From Pyropia haitanensis (taxonomy: Eukaryota > Rhodophyta > Bangiophyceae > Bangiales > Bangiaceae), in assembly GCA_008729055.1 (NCBI GenBank), contig SDUX01000002.1, positions 310,001 through 374,000 on the forward strand: DNA of 64,000 bases. The letters run 5' to 3'. This document shows positions 54,521-64,000 of this stretch, piece by piece (position 1 is the stretch's first letter; the number at the start of each line of letters is the position of its first letter). The position numbers were made by a program, and so were the translations under genes. The notes under the pieces are model-generated. The model did no database searches. It was not told where the DNA came from and worked only from the letters and a program-made list of their open reading frames with translations.

Positions 54521-55954
54521 ATGGCGCCCGTGCGCTCCCGCCGCCTGGCGGCCGCCACCATCGCCGTGGCCCTCTACGCCGCCTCCCGCCGCGTCACGAC
54601 CGCCGCGGCTGCGGACGTGTCGGTGCAGCAGGACATCCTCAACGTGCGGCTGCTGGCGCTCCGGGCCGGCTGCGGCGCCGGCGGGTGCATGGACGAGACC
54701 GCCGCGGCGCTGCAGCGGTTTGGCTGCGCGGGCATCAAGGGCTTCCCCACCCTCAGCATGATGCGCGCGCGGTGCCCGCCGCCCGACGACGGCGGCCTGT
54801 CCATCCAGGCGGACCTGGCGTCGCTGCCCAACGTGGTCGCCGTCGTCGACGACTTTGTCGTCGAGACGTCCGTGCCCATCGACGGCGTCAGCGACCTCGA
54901 CGAGGCCGCCACGCGGCAGGTCATCACGGGCGGCATCCGCGGCTACTGGGGGCTCGACCGGATCGACCAGCGGGCGCTGCCGCTCGACGGCAGCTACACG
55001 TACGACTGCTTCCCGTCGGCGGGCGCGGGCGTCGACGTGTTTGTCCTCGACACGGGCTGCCGGTCGAGCCACGAGCAGTTTGGGGGCCGCGCGTCGTCGG
55101 TGTTTGCATCGTCCGTGGCGGTCCGCGGGCGGTCGCGGGCGGCGGCCGACGGGAATGGCCACGGCACCCACTGTGCGGGGACGGTGGGCGGGGTGGAGGC
55201 GGGGGTGGCCAAGGCCGCCACGCTCCGCTGCATCAAGGTGCTGAGCGACCGCGGCAGCGGCTCCTTCTCCGACATCCTTGCGGGCATTGAGGAGGTGGCG
55301 GCGTTCAAGGCCGCCGCGCCGACGACGCGCAAGGTGGTGATGAGCATGTCCCTGGGCGGCCGCGCCCGCGGCCGCCAGTCGGCCGAGGACACCGCCGTCG
55401 ACCGCGCCGCCGCGCTCGGCGTCATCCCCGTCGTCGCGGCGGGCAACTCGGCGATTGACGCGTGCGCGTTTACGCCCGCCCGCGCCGCGTCGGCCATCAC
55501 CGTTGCCAATGGCGACTACACCGACGCGGTCGCGCGGAGCAGCAACACGGGCGCGTGCGTGGACGTCATCGCGCCGGGCACGCAGATCCTGTCGGCCGAC
55601 GCGCGGAGCGACACGGGCCTCCGCTTCCTCAGCGGCACGTCGATGGCCGCGCCGCACGTGTCGGGCATCGTCGCGCTGCTGCTGGGCGACCGCCCCGACG
55701 GCGCGGCGCTGACGTCGGCCGACGTCAAGGCGCTGCTGACGCGGGGGGCGCCCACCGTCGGCGGCTACGCCCTCGGCTACGTGGCCGGCGGGTGTGGGAA
55801 CGGCGGCCGCCGTGGCCGTCCGGCGCCGCCGCCCGTTGACGGTGGTGACAGCGACGACGACGCGGACGCGACGCCGGTGCCGACGGCCAAGCCGACGCCG
55901 GCGCCGACGCCCCGGTCGCGGCTGCCGTCGTGGTGGCTGGACCTGTTCAAGTAG
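54521..55954 (+). CDS. Proteinase K-like subtilisin (peptidase S8A), secreted
   Basis: A 477-residue single-exon serine endopeptidase. The N-terminal hydrophobic segment (about residues 9-30) fits a signal peptide. A propeptide of the I9 type follows (about 30-145), with LPNVVAVVDDFVVET near its end, and the mature part starts near GYWGLDRIDQRALPLDG. The catalytic triad is complete: Asp177 in VFVLDTGC, His214 in GNGHGTHCAGT and Ser374 in SGTSMAAPHVSG. The oxyanion-hole Asn309 lies in VAAGNSAIDACAFTPA. The RIDQRALPLDG and ACAFTPA wording is of the proteinase K subfamily. A Thr/Pro/Asp-rich linker and a short tail (PSWWLDLF) end the protein. Secretion to the wall or vacuole is inferred. A clear TATA box and short 5' UTR suggest strong or inducible expression. 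Confidence 0.93.
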   Translation: MAPVRSRRLAAATIAVALYAASRRVTTAAAADVSVQQDILNVRLLALRAGCGAGGCMDETAAALQRFGCAGIKGFPTLSMMRARCPPPDDGGLSIQADLASLPNVVAVVDDFVVETSVPIDGVSDLDEAATRQVITGGIRGYWGLDRIDQRALPLDGSYTYDCFPSAGAGVDVFVLDTGCRSSHEQFGGRASSVFASSVAVRGRSRAAADGNGHGTHCAGTVGGVEAGVAKAATLRCIKVLSDRGSGSFSDILAGIEEVAAFKAAAPTTRKVVMSMSLGGRARGRQSAEDTAVDRAAALGVIPVVAAGNSAIDACAFTPARAASAITVANGDYTDAVARSSNTGACVDVIAPGTQILSADARSDTGLRFLSGTSMAAPHVSGIVALLLGDRPDGAALTSADVKALLTRGAPTVGGYALGYVAGGCGNGGRRGRPAPPPVDGGDSDDDADATPVPTAKPTPAPTPRSRLPSWWLDLFK

Positions 55955-56977
55955 ACGACGCCCGTACGCGGGGGGGCAGGGGGGAGGCTGGGACGGCAGT
56001 GGCGAGGCGGGTAGGCGCCGACGGAGGGGCACGTCCACGTTGATGGGCAGGGGTTGCGGGGGGGGGGATGGTGGACGGACGCGGTCCGCTCTGATAGAGG
56101 TGGGGAGGGGTGAGCGCCATGACGGGAGGAAGAGGTGTGCAGATGGATGACCGCGCGCCGCCATGGCCACGCCACGGCGGGGCGGCGGTAGGAAAGTACT
56201 ATTTCTTTGACCGTGTGGGTGGCACTCGGCCGACGCGCCGCTCGGCCGCGGGGAGGCTGAGGCCGCGTCTGGGGGAGCCAAGAGGAAACCGCTCCTCGAC
56301 TGCACCGCCTACCCCCACGTGCTGTACAATAAGCGTGTGGTGCACGCCAGTGGCGCATTCCCGCCGCGGCCCACCAGCAGCTACTGCTGCGCAGCCCCTC
56401 CTTGTCCGGGGTCCCGTCTGACGGTTACCGCCGCCCGAGCCGTCGGCACCCCTCCCCGCGCGTCAACAGTGGGCGGCCACAGCGGCGTGGTACCGCGGCG
56501 GCGGCCGCCGCCGCGAACTCCCCCCCTTTCTGCACATCCTGCCCCCTCCCCCCCCCGCTCTGCAGAGACCATCCGCCCGAGCACCAAGGGATGGCTGTCG
56601 ACACGCCCCCCCCACCGACGCGGCCGTCGACACGGTCTTCCCCACCGGTCGACCCCCATACACGCTCCATCTTGTGCCGTCCACCTGCACGAGACGGCGG
56701 CGAATCATCCCGCAGGCCAAGACTTCCATTGCCGCCGAGCAACAGGGGGGGGAGGACTACCGAGACGAGACGGGTGTGAGCCGGGAACGTGCGGCGCACA
56801 CCGCGCCAAGCAGCGGCACATGCCGCGCCGGACACGCCCGCTGTCCACAATCACCACGTGATGGAGGGCGTGCAGCATCGTCGATGCAGCCGCTGCGCAG
56901 TGGTGTCAAACCCGTGGACGTCGTCGATTCGTGCAGTGGCCCGATTGGGGCCCACAGAGGGGGGGGACCTCAAGGCA

Positions 56978-56998
56978 GAGCGCACGGCGTGTGCGCTC
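56978..56998. repeat. Short hairpin, 8-bp stem with 5-nt loop
   Basis: GAGCGCAC, five bases, then GTGCGCTC. The arm motif GAGCGCACGC recurs just downstream near 57006. Confidence 0.6.
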
Positions 56999-57348
56999 CC
57001 CGTTGGAGCGCACGCACATTTTTCGCCGTTCCGTGCAAGCAGCACGCACAACGCGAAGGCTGATCGGGGGGCTCAGGGCACGTCCTGCAATGTGGGACCA
57101 ACGGTCTAAATTGACCATTTAAGGATGCCACGTGTGCTTACGTGGGCGCTTCTGATTGGTGGACTATACGGATAGTCGCGACACTATCGGGCATGACGGG
57201 AGAGCGTCAAAAACGCAATGTAGTTGCAGCCGAGACCGGGGCTACTTTTCCGAACCAGGAGCCAACGAAAACAGAATGTGGTTCAAAACGCCACGTGGCG
57301 CGTCTGATTCAGGTCGCACGGGGGTCCCGTGTGACCAAAATGGATGGT

Positions 57349-57403
57349 CTGCGACTATCGGGGTGACCAAACAGGGTTGTTTTGGTCACCCCGATAGTCG
57401 CAG
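57349..57403. repeat. Perfect 23-bp inverted repeat with 9-nt loop
   Basis: The arm at 57349-57371 (contains CGACTATCGGGGTGACC) is exactly complementary to 57381-57403, with a nine-base loop. Beyond the stem a further TGGT/ACCA pairing continues after a one-base bulge. Related ATAGTCGCGAC and ACTATCGGG fragments occur at about 57171-57190. It could be a MITE end, a foldback element or a small-RNA precursor. Confidence 0.75.
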
Positions 57404-57688
57404 GACCAACGAGAACTAAACGTGGCACTGACGACTTGAAACAACTACACCGAACTATATTGGCCACATACGGCCGTTTTCGCGTCCCGTTGGTCATCCG
57501 ACATTGCTGCGAGACGCAAGACGCGCCGTTCTGCGACCAACGGAGCCACGTGGCACAAATATGGGCGAATATCGAGCGATGGTCACATTGCAGGACGTGC
57601 CCTCATGCCGCTCAATCCTATCCTTAGGGACCTTTTGCGACGGTGAGACGCTCGTGATCCCCCTTTATTGTGCCGATGCGTTGCACCG

Positions 57689-57709
57689 CGCAGTGGGGTC
57701 TAACCCGTG
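57689..57709. repeat. 21-bp inverted repeat, left copy
   Basis: CGCAGTGGGGTCTAACCCGT plus one further base; its exact reverse complement is at 58406-58426. It is related to the outer repeat at 56895. Confidence 0.75.
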
Positions 57710-57741
57710 GCCCGTGCGAGGATCAAAAATCGGGCCTTGCG

Positions 57742-57755
57742 CGGCGTGCACGCCG
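57742..57755. repeat. 14-bp perfect palindrome
   Basis: CGGCGTGCACGCCG is self-complementary and lies inside the inverted-repeat island. Confidence 0.65.
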
Positions 57756-58405
57756 TGCAACGGGTCCGCGGAATCGCCGAATTTGACACCGTAGGGCGGT
57801 TTTTTTTTTCGCACTGGCTGCACAGGGCGCACAAAGCCCGTTTAAACGAGTCTGGCGTCGTTCCGGAGCGTGCTGTCTTTTCCTGGTCATGGTCGGCATC
57901 CTGGTGCACCTCTACGTGCTCGAGGATGTTCTCGCCACACCTGCAGCACGTTGTAGGACGCAAGGACGCATTCGCAGTGCAAATGGTCGTCGACGCGCAG
58001 CCCGAGTGCGACGAGTGCGTCGGGCTGACATGCGCCGTGTGCATCCGGGCAGCCGACGAATTGGAGCCGACCGTGCAAGGCCGTGGGGATTGACGGCGAA
58101 TGATGTCCTCGTTCCCCACTCGAAAATACTATGTCTCCATCTCCTGACAGAATATCATTGGCTAGGAGCCTTCGTAGGTGTGAATCTAACCGACTGACAG
58201 TGCCACGCCTCGGGGCTTGTCGTGTGCTTCGCCGAAACTGCGGCCGGACGCCCACTAATTCCGAAGACGGCTTGCGCCGCGTGCGAGCAGTGCTCCCAGT
58301 GCATCGGGCGGTCGCACTCCGAGTGCGCTCAGATTTTTGCACTCCCGGGGGGTCGGAGTGCGCCCGAAACGGCTGTTTTGGGCGCACGCACTGCCGCCAG
58401 AGGTT

Positions 58406-58426
58406 CACGGGTTAGACCCCACTGCG
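58406..58426. repeat. 21-bp inverted repeat, right copy
   Basis: Exact reverse complement of 57689-57709. Confidence 0.75.
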
Positions 58427-58945
58427 CCGTGTGTGCGTCCCCTACGCTCGACTGCGCACAGTTTTGTGCGTTCTTCACGTTCCGTAGCCGCCGCAACCCC
58501 TTCGCATTGTCTGCAGTGACCGGACCTGACTGAGCCTCAAACGTACACCATCGATAGGAGCAGCTCATAGCGAAAAAAAAATGAGGTGCAAACAGTGCAA
58601 AGATAGCTTTCAGCGCCTGTGCGGGAAAGTATGAGAAAAAGCACCCCTCACACACCCTGTGAGCGCGATTTTTATGGGTTCGCACGGCTTCGCACTCGCC
58701 GTGTGCCGCCCAAATTCGATGCCAGCACGTCCGGGGCTTTGACACCACTGCGCTGGGCACGGCCAGCCGGTGCTCACGCAGCACTCTTGACTTTGTCCAG
58801 GTTTGGGACGAGGGTATCGAGACAAACAAAAAGAAGAAAAGGAGTCAACATGGACCAAACAGATATACACTATTACATACCTCTGTCACACTATCCACCC
58901 ACACCGCCGTTAAGCCACATCACCATGCCATGCGGCGTCGCTCTA

Positions 58946-60358
58946 TCACGCCTTGACCGGGCACACCACCTGGTGGCACGCCTTGACCAGCTTCCGTTGC
59001 GGGCACGTCGTCTTGACCGCCACCTCCACCCACCGGGCGCAGCCACCGGCGGGCGCCGCCGTCGCCGTTGCCTTCGTCTTTGGCGCCACGCCCGTCGCGG
59101 GGAAGAACGCATGGCCCGAGCCACACCCATACATCAGCTGCTTGCGCCGCTTGATGCACGGCACCGCCGTCACAACGACGCGGCCAACGTCACACACCTT
59201 GCACAGCGCCGGCGCGGGCGGCGCCACGACCACCACCGTCGAGGCGGGGGTGGCCGACGCCGTCGGCGCGGCCGTCCCCACCACCGCCGTCGGCGCGGCC
59301 GTCGGCGCGGCGGTGGGCGCCGCCGACGGAGCGGCGGTCGGCGCCACGCTCGGTGCTGCCGACGGTGCGGCGGTCGGCGCCGCCGTCGCGGCCGCGCAGT
59401 TGAGGCGGCCGTTGGCACACGGGCACGTCACGCCGTTGCGGACGGCCGGGATGCACGCCGTCGGCCGCGGCGACGGCACCATGGGCGGCGCCGCCGCGTC
59501 GTCCTTGCCGGCGCCCGCCCCAAACACGTCCACCGTGTCCACGTCGACGAGGTTGGCCGCGCCGGCGGTCGGCGCCGCCGTCGCCGCCGCGCAGTTGAGG
59601 CGGCCGTTGGCGCACGGGCACGTCACGCCATTGCGGACGGCCGGGATGCACGCCGTCGGCCGCGGCGCCGCCGTCCCCACCGGCACCTTGTCGCCCTTAC
59701 CCGCGCCCGCCTCAAACACGTCCACCGTGTCCACATCGACAAGCCCGGTGACGGTGACGGTCGGCGCCGCCGTTGCCGCCGCGCAGTTGAGGCGGCCGTT
59801 GGCGCACGGGCACGTTACGCCGTTGCGCACCGCCGGGACGCACGCCGTTGGCCGCGGCGACGGCGCGGCGGTCGGCACGCCCACCGGCTTGGCCGACGCC
59901 GACGCCGCGGGGCTGGCCGACGCCGACGCCACGGGCTTGGCCGACGCCGACGCCACGGGCTTGGCCGACGCCGACGGCGTCGCGTCTGGGAGGAGCACCT
60001 CGGGGAGCTCTGTCTCGTCGGGGAGGTTGACCACCGGCAGCTCCGACTCGGCTGGCAGCACCACCACGGGGAGCTTCGACTCGGCCGGCAGCACCACCAC
60101 TGGGAGCTTGGACTCGGCCGGCAGCACCACCACGGGGAGCTTGGGCTCGGCGGGAAGGACCACCACCGGGATCCCCCCAGCGGCGCCCTTGCCGTGTACC
60201 GGCTTGTGCACCACGAGCGGCTTCTTCCACCCGCGGTGGGGGCTGGCCCCGTACGTCCGCGTGGACGCCCCGTCGACAGACGCGGCGGCCGCCGACGACA
60301 AAGCGGCGGCCGCCACCGCCACCGCCGTCGCGGCGACCACCCACGCGAGGCGAGCCAT
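58946..60358 (-). CDS. Repetitive Cys-rich secreted (cell-wall-like) protein
   Basis: A 470-residue single-exon protein. The signal peptide is about residues 1-26 (AWVVAATAVAVAAAAL). Five 11-residue repeats based on PVVVLPAESKL (about 64-118) follow, then Ala/Ser/Lys/Pro repeats (SASAKPVA, about 128-160). Next come three nearly identical Cys modules at about 168-200, 233-264 and 297-329 with the core ACIPAVRNGVTCPCANGRLN and Cys spacing C-x8-C-x-C-x6-C. These are separated by a repeated VDVDTVDVF(E/G)AGAGK linker. A Pro/Ala/Thr mucin-like stretch (about 328-372) and a C-terminal domain with nine further cysteines complete it. The layout is that of extracellular matrix or adhesive proteins, probably O-glycosylated and disulfide-bonded. 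I do not recognise the Cys module. Expansion by recent internal duplication is likely. Confidence 0.78.
   Translation of the reverse strand: MARLAWVVAATAVAVAAAALSSAAAASVDGASTRTYGASPHRGWKKPLVVHKPVHGKGAAGGIPVVVLPAEPKLPVVVLPAESKLPVVVLPAESKLPVVVLPAESELPVVNLPDETELPEVLLPDATPSASAKPVASASAKPVASASASPAASASAKPVGVPTAAPSPRPTACVPAVRNGVTCPCANGRLNCAAATAAPTVTVTGLVDVDTVDVFEAGAGKGDKVPVGTAAPRPTACIPAVRNGVTCPCANGRLNCAAATAAPTAGAANLVDVDTVDVFGAGAGKDDAAAPPMVPSPRPTACIPAVRNGVTCPCANGRLNCAAATAAPTAAPSAAPSVAPTAAPSAAPTAAPTAAPTAVVGTAAPTASATPASTVVVVAPPAPALCKVCDVGRVVVTAVPCIKRRKQLMYGCGSGHAFFPATGVAPKTKATATAAPAGGCARWVEVAVKTTCPQRKLVKACHQVVCPVKA
59372..59857 (-). repeat. Three tandemly arranged Cys-module repeats (about 100 bp each)
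   Basis: Copies at 59759-59857, 59567-59662 and 59372-59470 encode almost identical 32-33-residue modules, and the nucleotide sequences are also highly similar, implying recent duplication. Confidence 0.8.
60005..60169 (-). repeat. 33-bp tandem repeat, five copies
   Basis: Encodes the PVVVLPAESKL series. The copies facing the signal peptide are most alike and those toward the Cys modules are more diverged. Confidence 0.8.
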
Positions 60359-61978
60359 CCTGAGATGGGAGGAGAGCAGAGGCAGGGGACGAGGTGGAGC
60401 AGCCGGTAGCGCCTCGGCCGTGGCGGTCAGGGGTGGGGGGAGCTCGGCGGCGGGTGGCGGCGATGGTGGCGGACGGACCGGTGTGCCGCCGCGTCAACGA
60501 GCAGGCCGCGCCCCCTCTTGTACGCCCCCCCCGCGCGACGGCAGCCCTGCCAACCTCCCCCACCGCCGGCGCGCCAGTCCGTCCGTCAGGCAGGCCCGCA
60601 GGCAGGTAGGCAGCCGCGGCGGCACGGCACGCCCCCCCCGGCCCGCCCACGCAGCACTGCCGCCACCACAGCAGCGGCTCGTGCGTGCCGTCGACGCAAG
60701 CGGCATCGCCCCCCACCCCCCCCCCCCCCCCCCCCGCCTCACCCCCCGCCCCCACCGCCGGCAGCCGCCGGCAGCGGCCGCGCCGCGGCCCGCCGCGGCG
60801 TGCAAAAAAAAAACACAAAAAAAAACACAAAAAAAAAAAACAGACCGCCACCCCGCGTCCCGGGCGGGCGGCGGTCGGGTACGACCCGCGCGCGCGCGTG
60901 GGCACCGCCGCGGGGGTGGGTGGGTGGCGGCGGCCGCGTCGCGCGCCGCCGCGGGCGGCCACACTGCCCGTCGCCGCCGCGCGGCCGCGTCGACGGGCTG
61001 CGGTGGCGGCCGCCGCGGGCGGCCGCCACCGAGGGTGGCCGGCCGGTGGGGGTGCCGCGACGGCCGCCCGCGGCGGCTACCCGCCGCGGGGCGCGCGGCC
61101 GAGGGGGACGGCCGCCACCGCCAGGGCGGCCGCGCCACCCGCGGCGGTGCCACGGGCGGCGGCGGCACCGCCACCGCCACCGCCGCCGCTGCCGCCCGTA
61201 TTGCCGCCGCCGCCGACGGCGGCGGCGGCGGCCATCCCCAACGCGCCCGTGGGCAAGGCGGGATGGGCTCCCCCGCCTGCACGAGCGCGCCGCCACAGCC
61301 GCCGCCGCCGCCGTCGCCGCCGCCGCCGCTACCGCTGCCGCCGCCGCGGCCGCTGCCGCCGCGGCCGCGGCGCACGTGCGGCCCAAAGCGGCGTGTGCAG
61401 GGCGGCGCGCGCGCCTGCACGAGTGTGCGGCCGCGACTCCCTCCCCCCCACCTCTTCCGCCGGCGGCACCCAAAGCGGTGCGGCGCGGCCGCCACCCCCG
61501 CGCGCTCATCAGTCGCCGCGGGCGGCGGCTGCGTCGGCCGCCGCGGGCGGGGGGAAGCTGTTGGCTGGGCGGGGGGGGGGGCGGCGGCGCCACCGCCACA
61601 GCCGCCCACCGCAAGAGGGGTCGAGGACAGGCGGCGCGAACGGCGGAGTGTAGGGGGGGGGGGGGGGGTGGGGCCACAGCCGGCCTGGCGGCGGCGGGTG
61701 GCGGGGCGTGGCGGGCGTTTTCAACGCAACGGGCGGTACGGCCACGCCCCATGGGGTGACGGGCGGGGCGGGCAGAGGGCGGGAGCGCAACGCGCCGGTT
61801 CTATTCTTGCAAGGCTCACCGCGCAACCAAGAGGGGAGTGGGAGGGGCAGGGGGGAACCGCTTGGGTCGGGTGTGCAGGGGGGGGGGGGGGATGGAGCGG
61901 AGCGGAGCGGGGAGAGGGCGCACCGCCACCCCCCGCCGCCCTCCCCCCCCCCCCCCCCCGCCGCCCGTGCGCCGGCGC
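60359..61978. other. GC-rich low-complexity intergenic region
   Basis: Separates the Cys-rich protein promoter (its 5' flank) from the 3' end of the VKOR gene. It consists of CGG/CCG-rich sequence, G and C runs and an A-tract triplet. Large ORFs on both strands are compositional artefacts. Confidence 0.45.
60804..60840. repeat. Triple A-tract (A10-CAC-A9-CAC-A12)
   Basis: Three A runs separated by CAC in otherwise almost A-free DNA. Read on the minus strand this is a T-rich tract about 1.1 kb downstream of the VKOR stop. Confidence 0.7.
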
Positions 61979-62114
61979 TCACGGGCGGGCGGGCGGCACG
62001 TAGGGCGGCACCTTGCCGTCGAGGATGGCCTGGAGGCCGGCGAGGTCCGCCTCGCCGGGGTAGAGCTCGCCATTGATCTCCCACGTCGGGTAGCCCTGCG
62101 GCGCGTCGGCCGCG

Positions 62115-62149
<35 letters not shown>

Positions 62150-62214
62150 ACCGGCAACGGTCCCGGCGGCGGCAGCGGCGGCGGCACCGGCGAGCAGTCC
62201 CGGCGGCAGCGGCG

Positions 62215-62249
<35 letters not shown>

Positions 62250-63800
62250 AGCGGTGGCGGCGGTGCACAGACAAGGAGCAACAGCAGGCGGCCCGTTAGT
62301 CGTGACGCCCGTCGGTTCGGCGGCCGCCCCCCACCACAGCGGGGCCACCCCCCCCCAGCCGCGCGCCGCGCCTCGCCAGCACCCACCCGCCGCTCCCCTT
62401 CCCCACACCAGCACGGGAGGAACGGGCAACGGTCACTGCACACACCCCGTGGGCAGAGGATGCCAGCCCCCCCTCACCAACCTCCGCGCCGCCCACCCCG
62501 CCCTCCCCCCCCCCACCAAAACAGAGCGCGACAGCCCGTCGCACACGCCGCGAGGCCAGCACGTACCGGCAGCTGCTTCTCCCGGCACAGCGCCGCCTGC
62601 GACGCCACCCCGTCGCGCGCGCACTCCACGTAGCGGATCCGCGCAAACGCGTCGGCGCCAAACAGCTGCTTTTGGGCGTAGCAGTGGCTGCACCAGTAGG
62701 CGCCAAACATCGTCGCGCCCTGCTCCTCTAGCCGCTTGGCCAGCGACTGCACCGGCCCACCGCCGCACCGCCGCCGCCGCCGCCGCCGCCGGTATCACCA
62801 CCACCACCACCACCCCCCCGGACGCGCCAGCGCAGTCCCCCAGCGGGTGGTCAGTCCCCACGGCCGTCGCGGACGGCCGGCAGCAGCAGACCGACCAAAA
62901 CGGGCCACTCCCGCAGCCACGAGCACCACCCACCGTCCAGAGCAAGCACGCACGTCAGCGCCGGCGCCCATTTCTGTGGTGGAGGCAGTGTGGAACCCCT
63001 CTTCTCACGTGCTTCCACGCCGCCTCCACTCCCCCCCCCCCCCCACCCCACCCACGCCACCCCTCCCGCCCAGAGGTCACCCCGCCAAGGAACGTACGAT
63101 AGCCTTGCGGTCCGACACGGACGTAATGGGCGGCGGCGCGCTCGGCGGCGCCGCCTTGACCGGCGTCGTCAAAAACACGACCCCCGACAGCACGGCGGCG
63201 GCGACCCCCCCCACCCCCCCAATGCGCGCCGTCGCGCCCACCCCCGACACCGCCCGGCCCACCAGGTTGGTCAGCACAAACAGGCCGCCACACAGCCCCG
63301 CCGACGTCAGGCAGTAGACGCACGGGCTGCGGATGACAAACGCGAGGAGGGACACGAGGTACGCCGAAAAGACCGCCATGGCCGCCGACAGCGCCACCAT
63401 CAGCGGCCGCGTCGCGGCGTCGCGGGCGACAAAGTCCGGGGAGGTGGTGGGCGAGGCGAGCGGCCACCCCGCGAGCGCCGCAAACGCCGCGTACGAGACA
63501 AAGCCAAACAGCGACAGCGGGATGCCGAGGAAGGACGCGTAGGGGCCCGACAGCACGTCCACGCACCCGCGGGTGCCACAAATCGCGGCGGGCGATGAGA
63601 AGGCCTTGGTGGCGGTGAGGAAGGCGGTCTCGAGGGCGCCCAGCAGCGCCACGACGGTCACCGCGCGGCGGGCGGGGAGGAAGGCGGCCGCACGCGCAAA
63701 CGCTTCCGCCGACGGCACGCCGTCGGTGGCGGCCAGCGCGTCTGCTGCTGCCACCGCCTCCGCGTCGGGCGGGGGAGGGGGCGGCGTGGAGGCAGCAGCA

Positions 63801-63835
<35 letters not shown>

Positions 63836-64000
63836 AGGGGACACCCCGCCGCCCTCCCCCGCGGGGGGGAGCGACGGCGGCGGCGGCGCCACCGCCACGA
63901 CCACCCCGCCGCGCCGTGCGGCGCGGCGGGCGCCGGGGCGGGCAACGACGCGGGCGGCGGCCGCCAAGCGGGGCGGCCGCCGCCCAACGGCGGCGGCCCC
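61979..64000 (-). CDS. LTO1: VKOR-thioredoxin fusion (LTO1-like thiol oxidoreductase), 5' end beyond window
   Basis: Exons on the minus strand: from the edge to 63098, 62746-62567 and 62095-61979. Introns are 351 and 471 bp, both with GTACGT donors and CAG acceptors in phase 0. After an Arg/Ala-rich plastid-type leader the VKOR domain begins (AVTVVALLGALETAFLTATK). It has the loop cysteines in CGTRGCVDVLSGPYASFLG, then FGFVSYAAFAAL and the active-site CxxC in SPCVYC, with four hydrophobic helices. The thioredoxin-like part carries MFGAYWCSHCYAQKQLFG with its own CxxC, YVECARDG, and GYPTWEINGELYPGE at the C-terminus. In plants LTO1 forms disulfides in the thylakoid lumen and supports photosystem II assembly; that role is inferred here. 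The first ATG is outside the window, as the frame stays open to base 64000. Confidence 0.92.

Larger units (their letters stand above)
56895..58753. mobile_element. Candidate degenerate transposon or foldback island with nested inverted repeats
   Basis: A 16-base sequence at 56895-56910 is perfectly inverted at 58738-58753, with partial similarity continuing inward. A second, 21-base pair (57689-57709 and 58406-58426) lies within it. Between them are a 23-bp perfect hairpin and several short palindromes. GC content is well below the flanking DNA. No transposase could be read. No target-site duplication was found by eye, so the boundaries are provisional. Confidence 0.35.
55955..58945. other. 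Gene-free region containing a hairpin-rich island
   Basis: The first 900 bases are the GC-rich 3' flank of the subtilase. From about 56.9 kb the composition becomes balanced and many inverted repeats appear (listed separately). No ORF shows a recognisable domain, though short Cys-rich frames occur near 57960-58090 and 58270-58350. Confidence 0.45.

Noticed and set aside
57887..58408. Minus-strand ORF of 173 codons inside the inverted-repeat island
   Set aside because: No domain, no supporting splice structure, and competing short Cys-containing frames on the other strand. It could be a remnant but is not supportable as a gene.
1..64000. CRISPR array, prokaryotic operons or riboswitches
   Set aside because: No regularly spaced direct repeats, no Shine-Dalgarno spacing and clear spliceosomal introns; the DNA is eukaryotic.

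Overview
This window is nuclear DNA from a photosynthetic eukaryote with a very GC-rich, compact genome. The best guess is a bangiophyte red alga of the Porphyra/Pyropia type. This is inference, based on the extreme GC content, short sparse introns, Ala/Pro-rich plastid-style leaders, and the mix of plastid-type enzymes (CRY-DASH, lumazine synthase, phosphatidylglycerol-phosphate synthase, a VKOR-thioredoxin fusion). There are no operons, no Shine-Dalgarno layout, no rRNA, no CRISPR array and no convincing tRNA. Ten introns can be placed from protein homology or frame; they are 174-471 bp long, and most begin with GTACGT or GTATGT.

Layout. 0-11 kb: an RluA-type pseudouridine synthase cut by the left edge (-), a metallothionein-like protein (-) with metal-response-like promoter motifs, and a very large single-exon ASCC3/Slh1-like helicase (+). 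11-20 kb: a four-exon CRY-DASH (-) that stops early, a small two-exon zinc-binding protein (+) behind a cluster of ATAGTGA heptamers, then divergent lumazine synthase (-) and phosphatidylglycerol-phosphate synthase (+). 19.8-28 kb: a probable small membrane protein (-), a PHO80-like cyclin (+) and a membrane-anchored protein of unknown function (-). 29-44 kb: a PWWP/TFIIS-N-like chromatin protein (+), a carotenoid-oxygenase-like protein lacking its iron ligands (-), a large secretory-pathway membrane protein (+), a FIST-domain protein (-) and formate-tetrahydrofolate ligase (+). 46-56 kb: an unidentified two-exon protein (+), an Ala-rich multi-pass membrane protein (+), a 3.5 kb ultra-GC-rich tract, and a TATA-driven proteinase-K-like subtilase (+). 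56-64 kb: a hairpin-rich island with nested inverted repeats, a repetitive Cys-rich secreted protein (-), low-complexity DNA, and the VKOR-thioredoxin gene (-) running off the right edge.

These are individually transcribed genes rather than a pathway cluster. Several fit plastid metabolism (riboflavin, phosphatidylglycerol, disulfide formation, blue-light photoreception) and two fit the cell surface. Three genes break frame exactly at long G/C homopolymers, and a fourth breaks frame without one. I treat the homopolymer breaks as probable sequence errors, and those products are annotated across the break.
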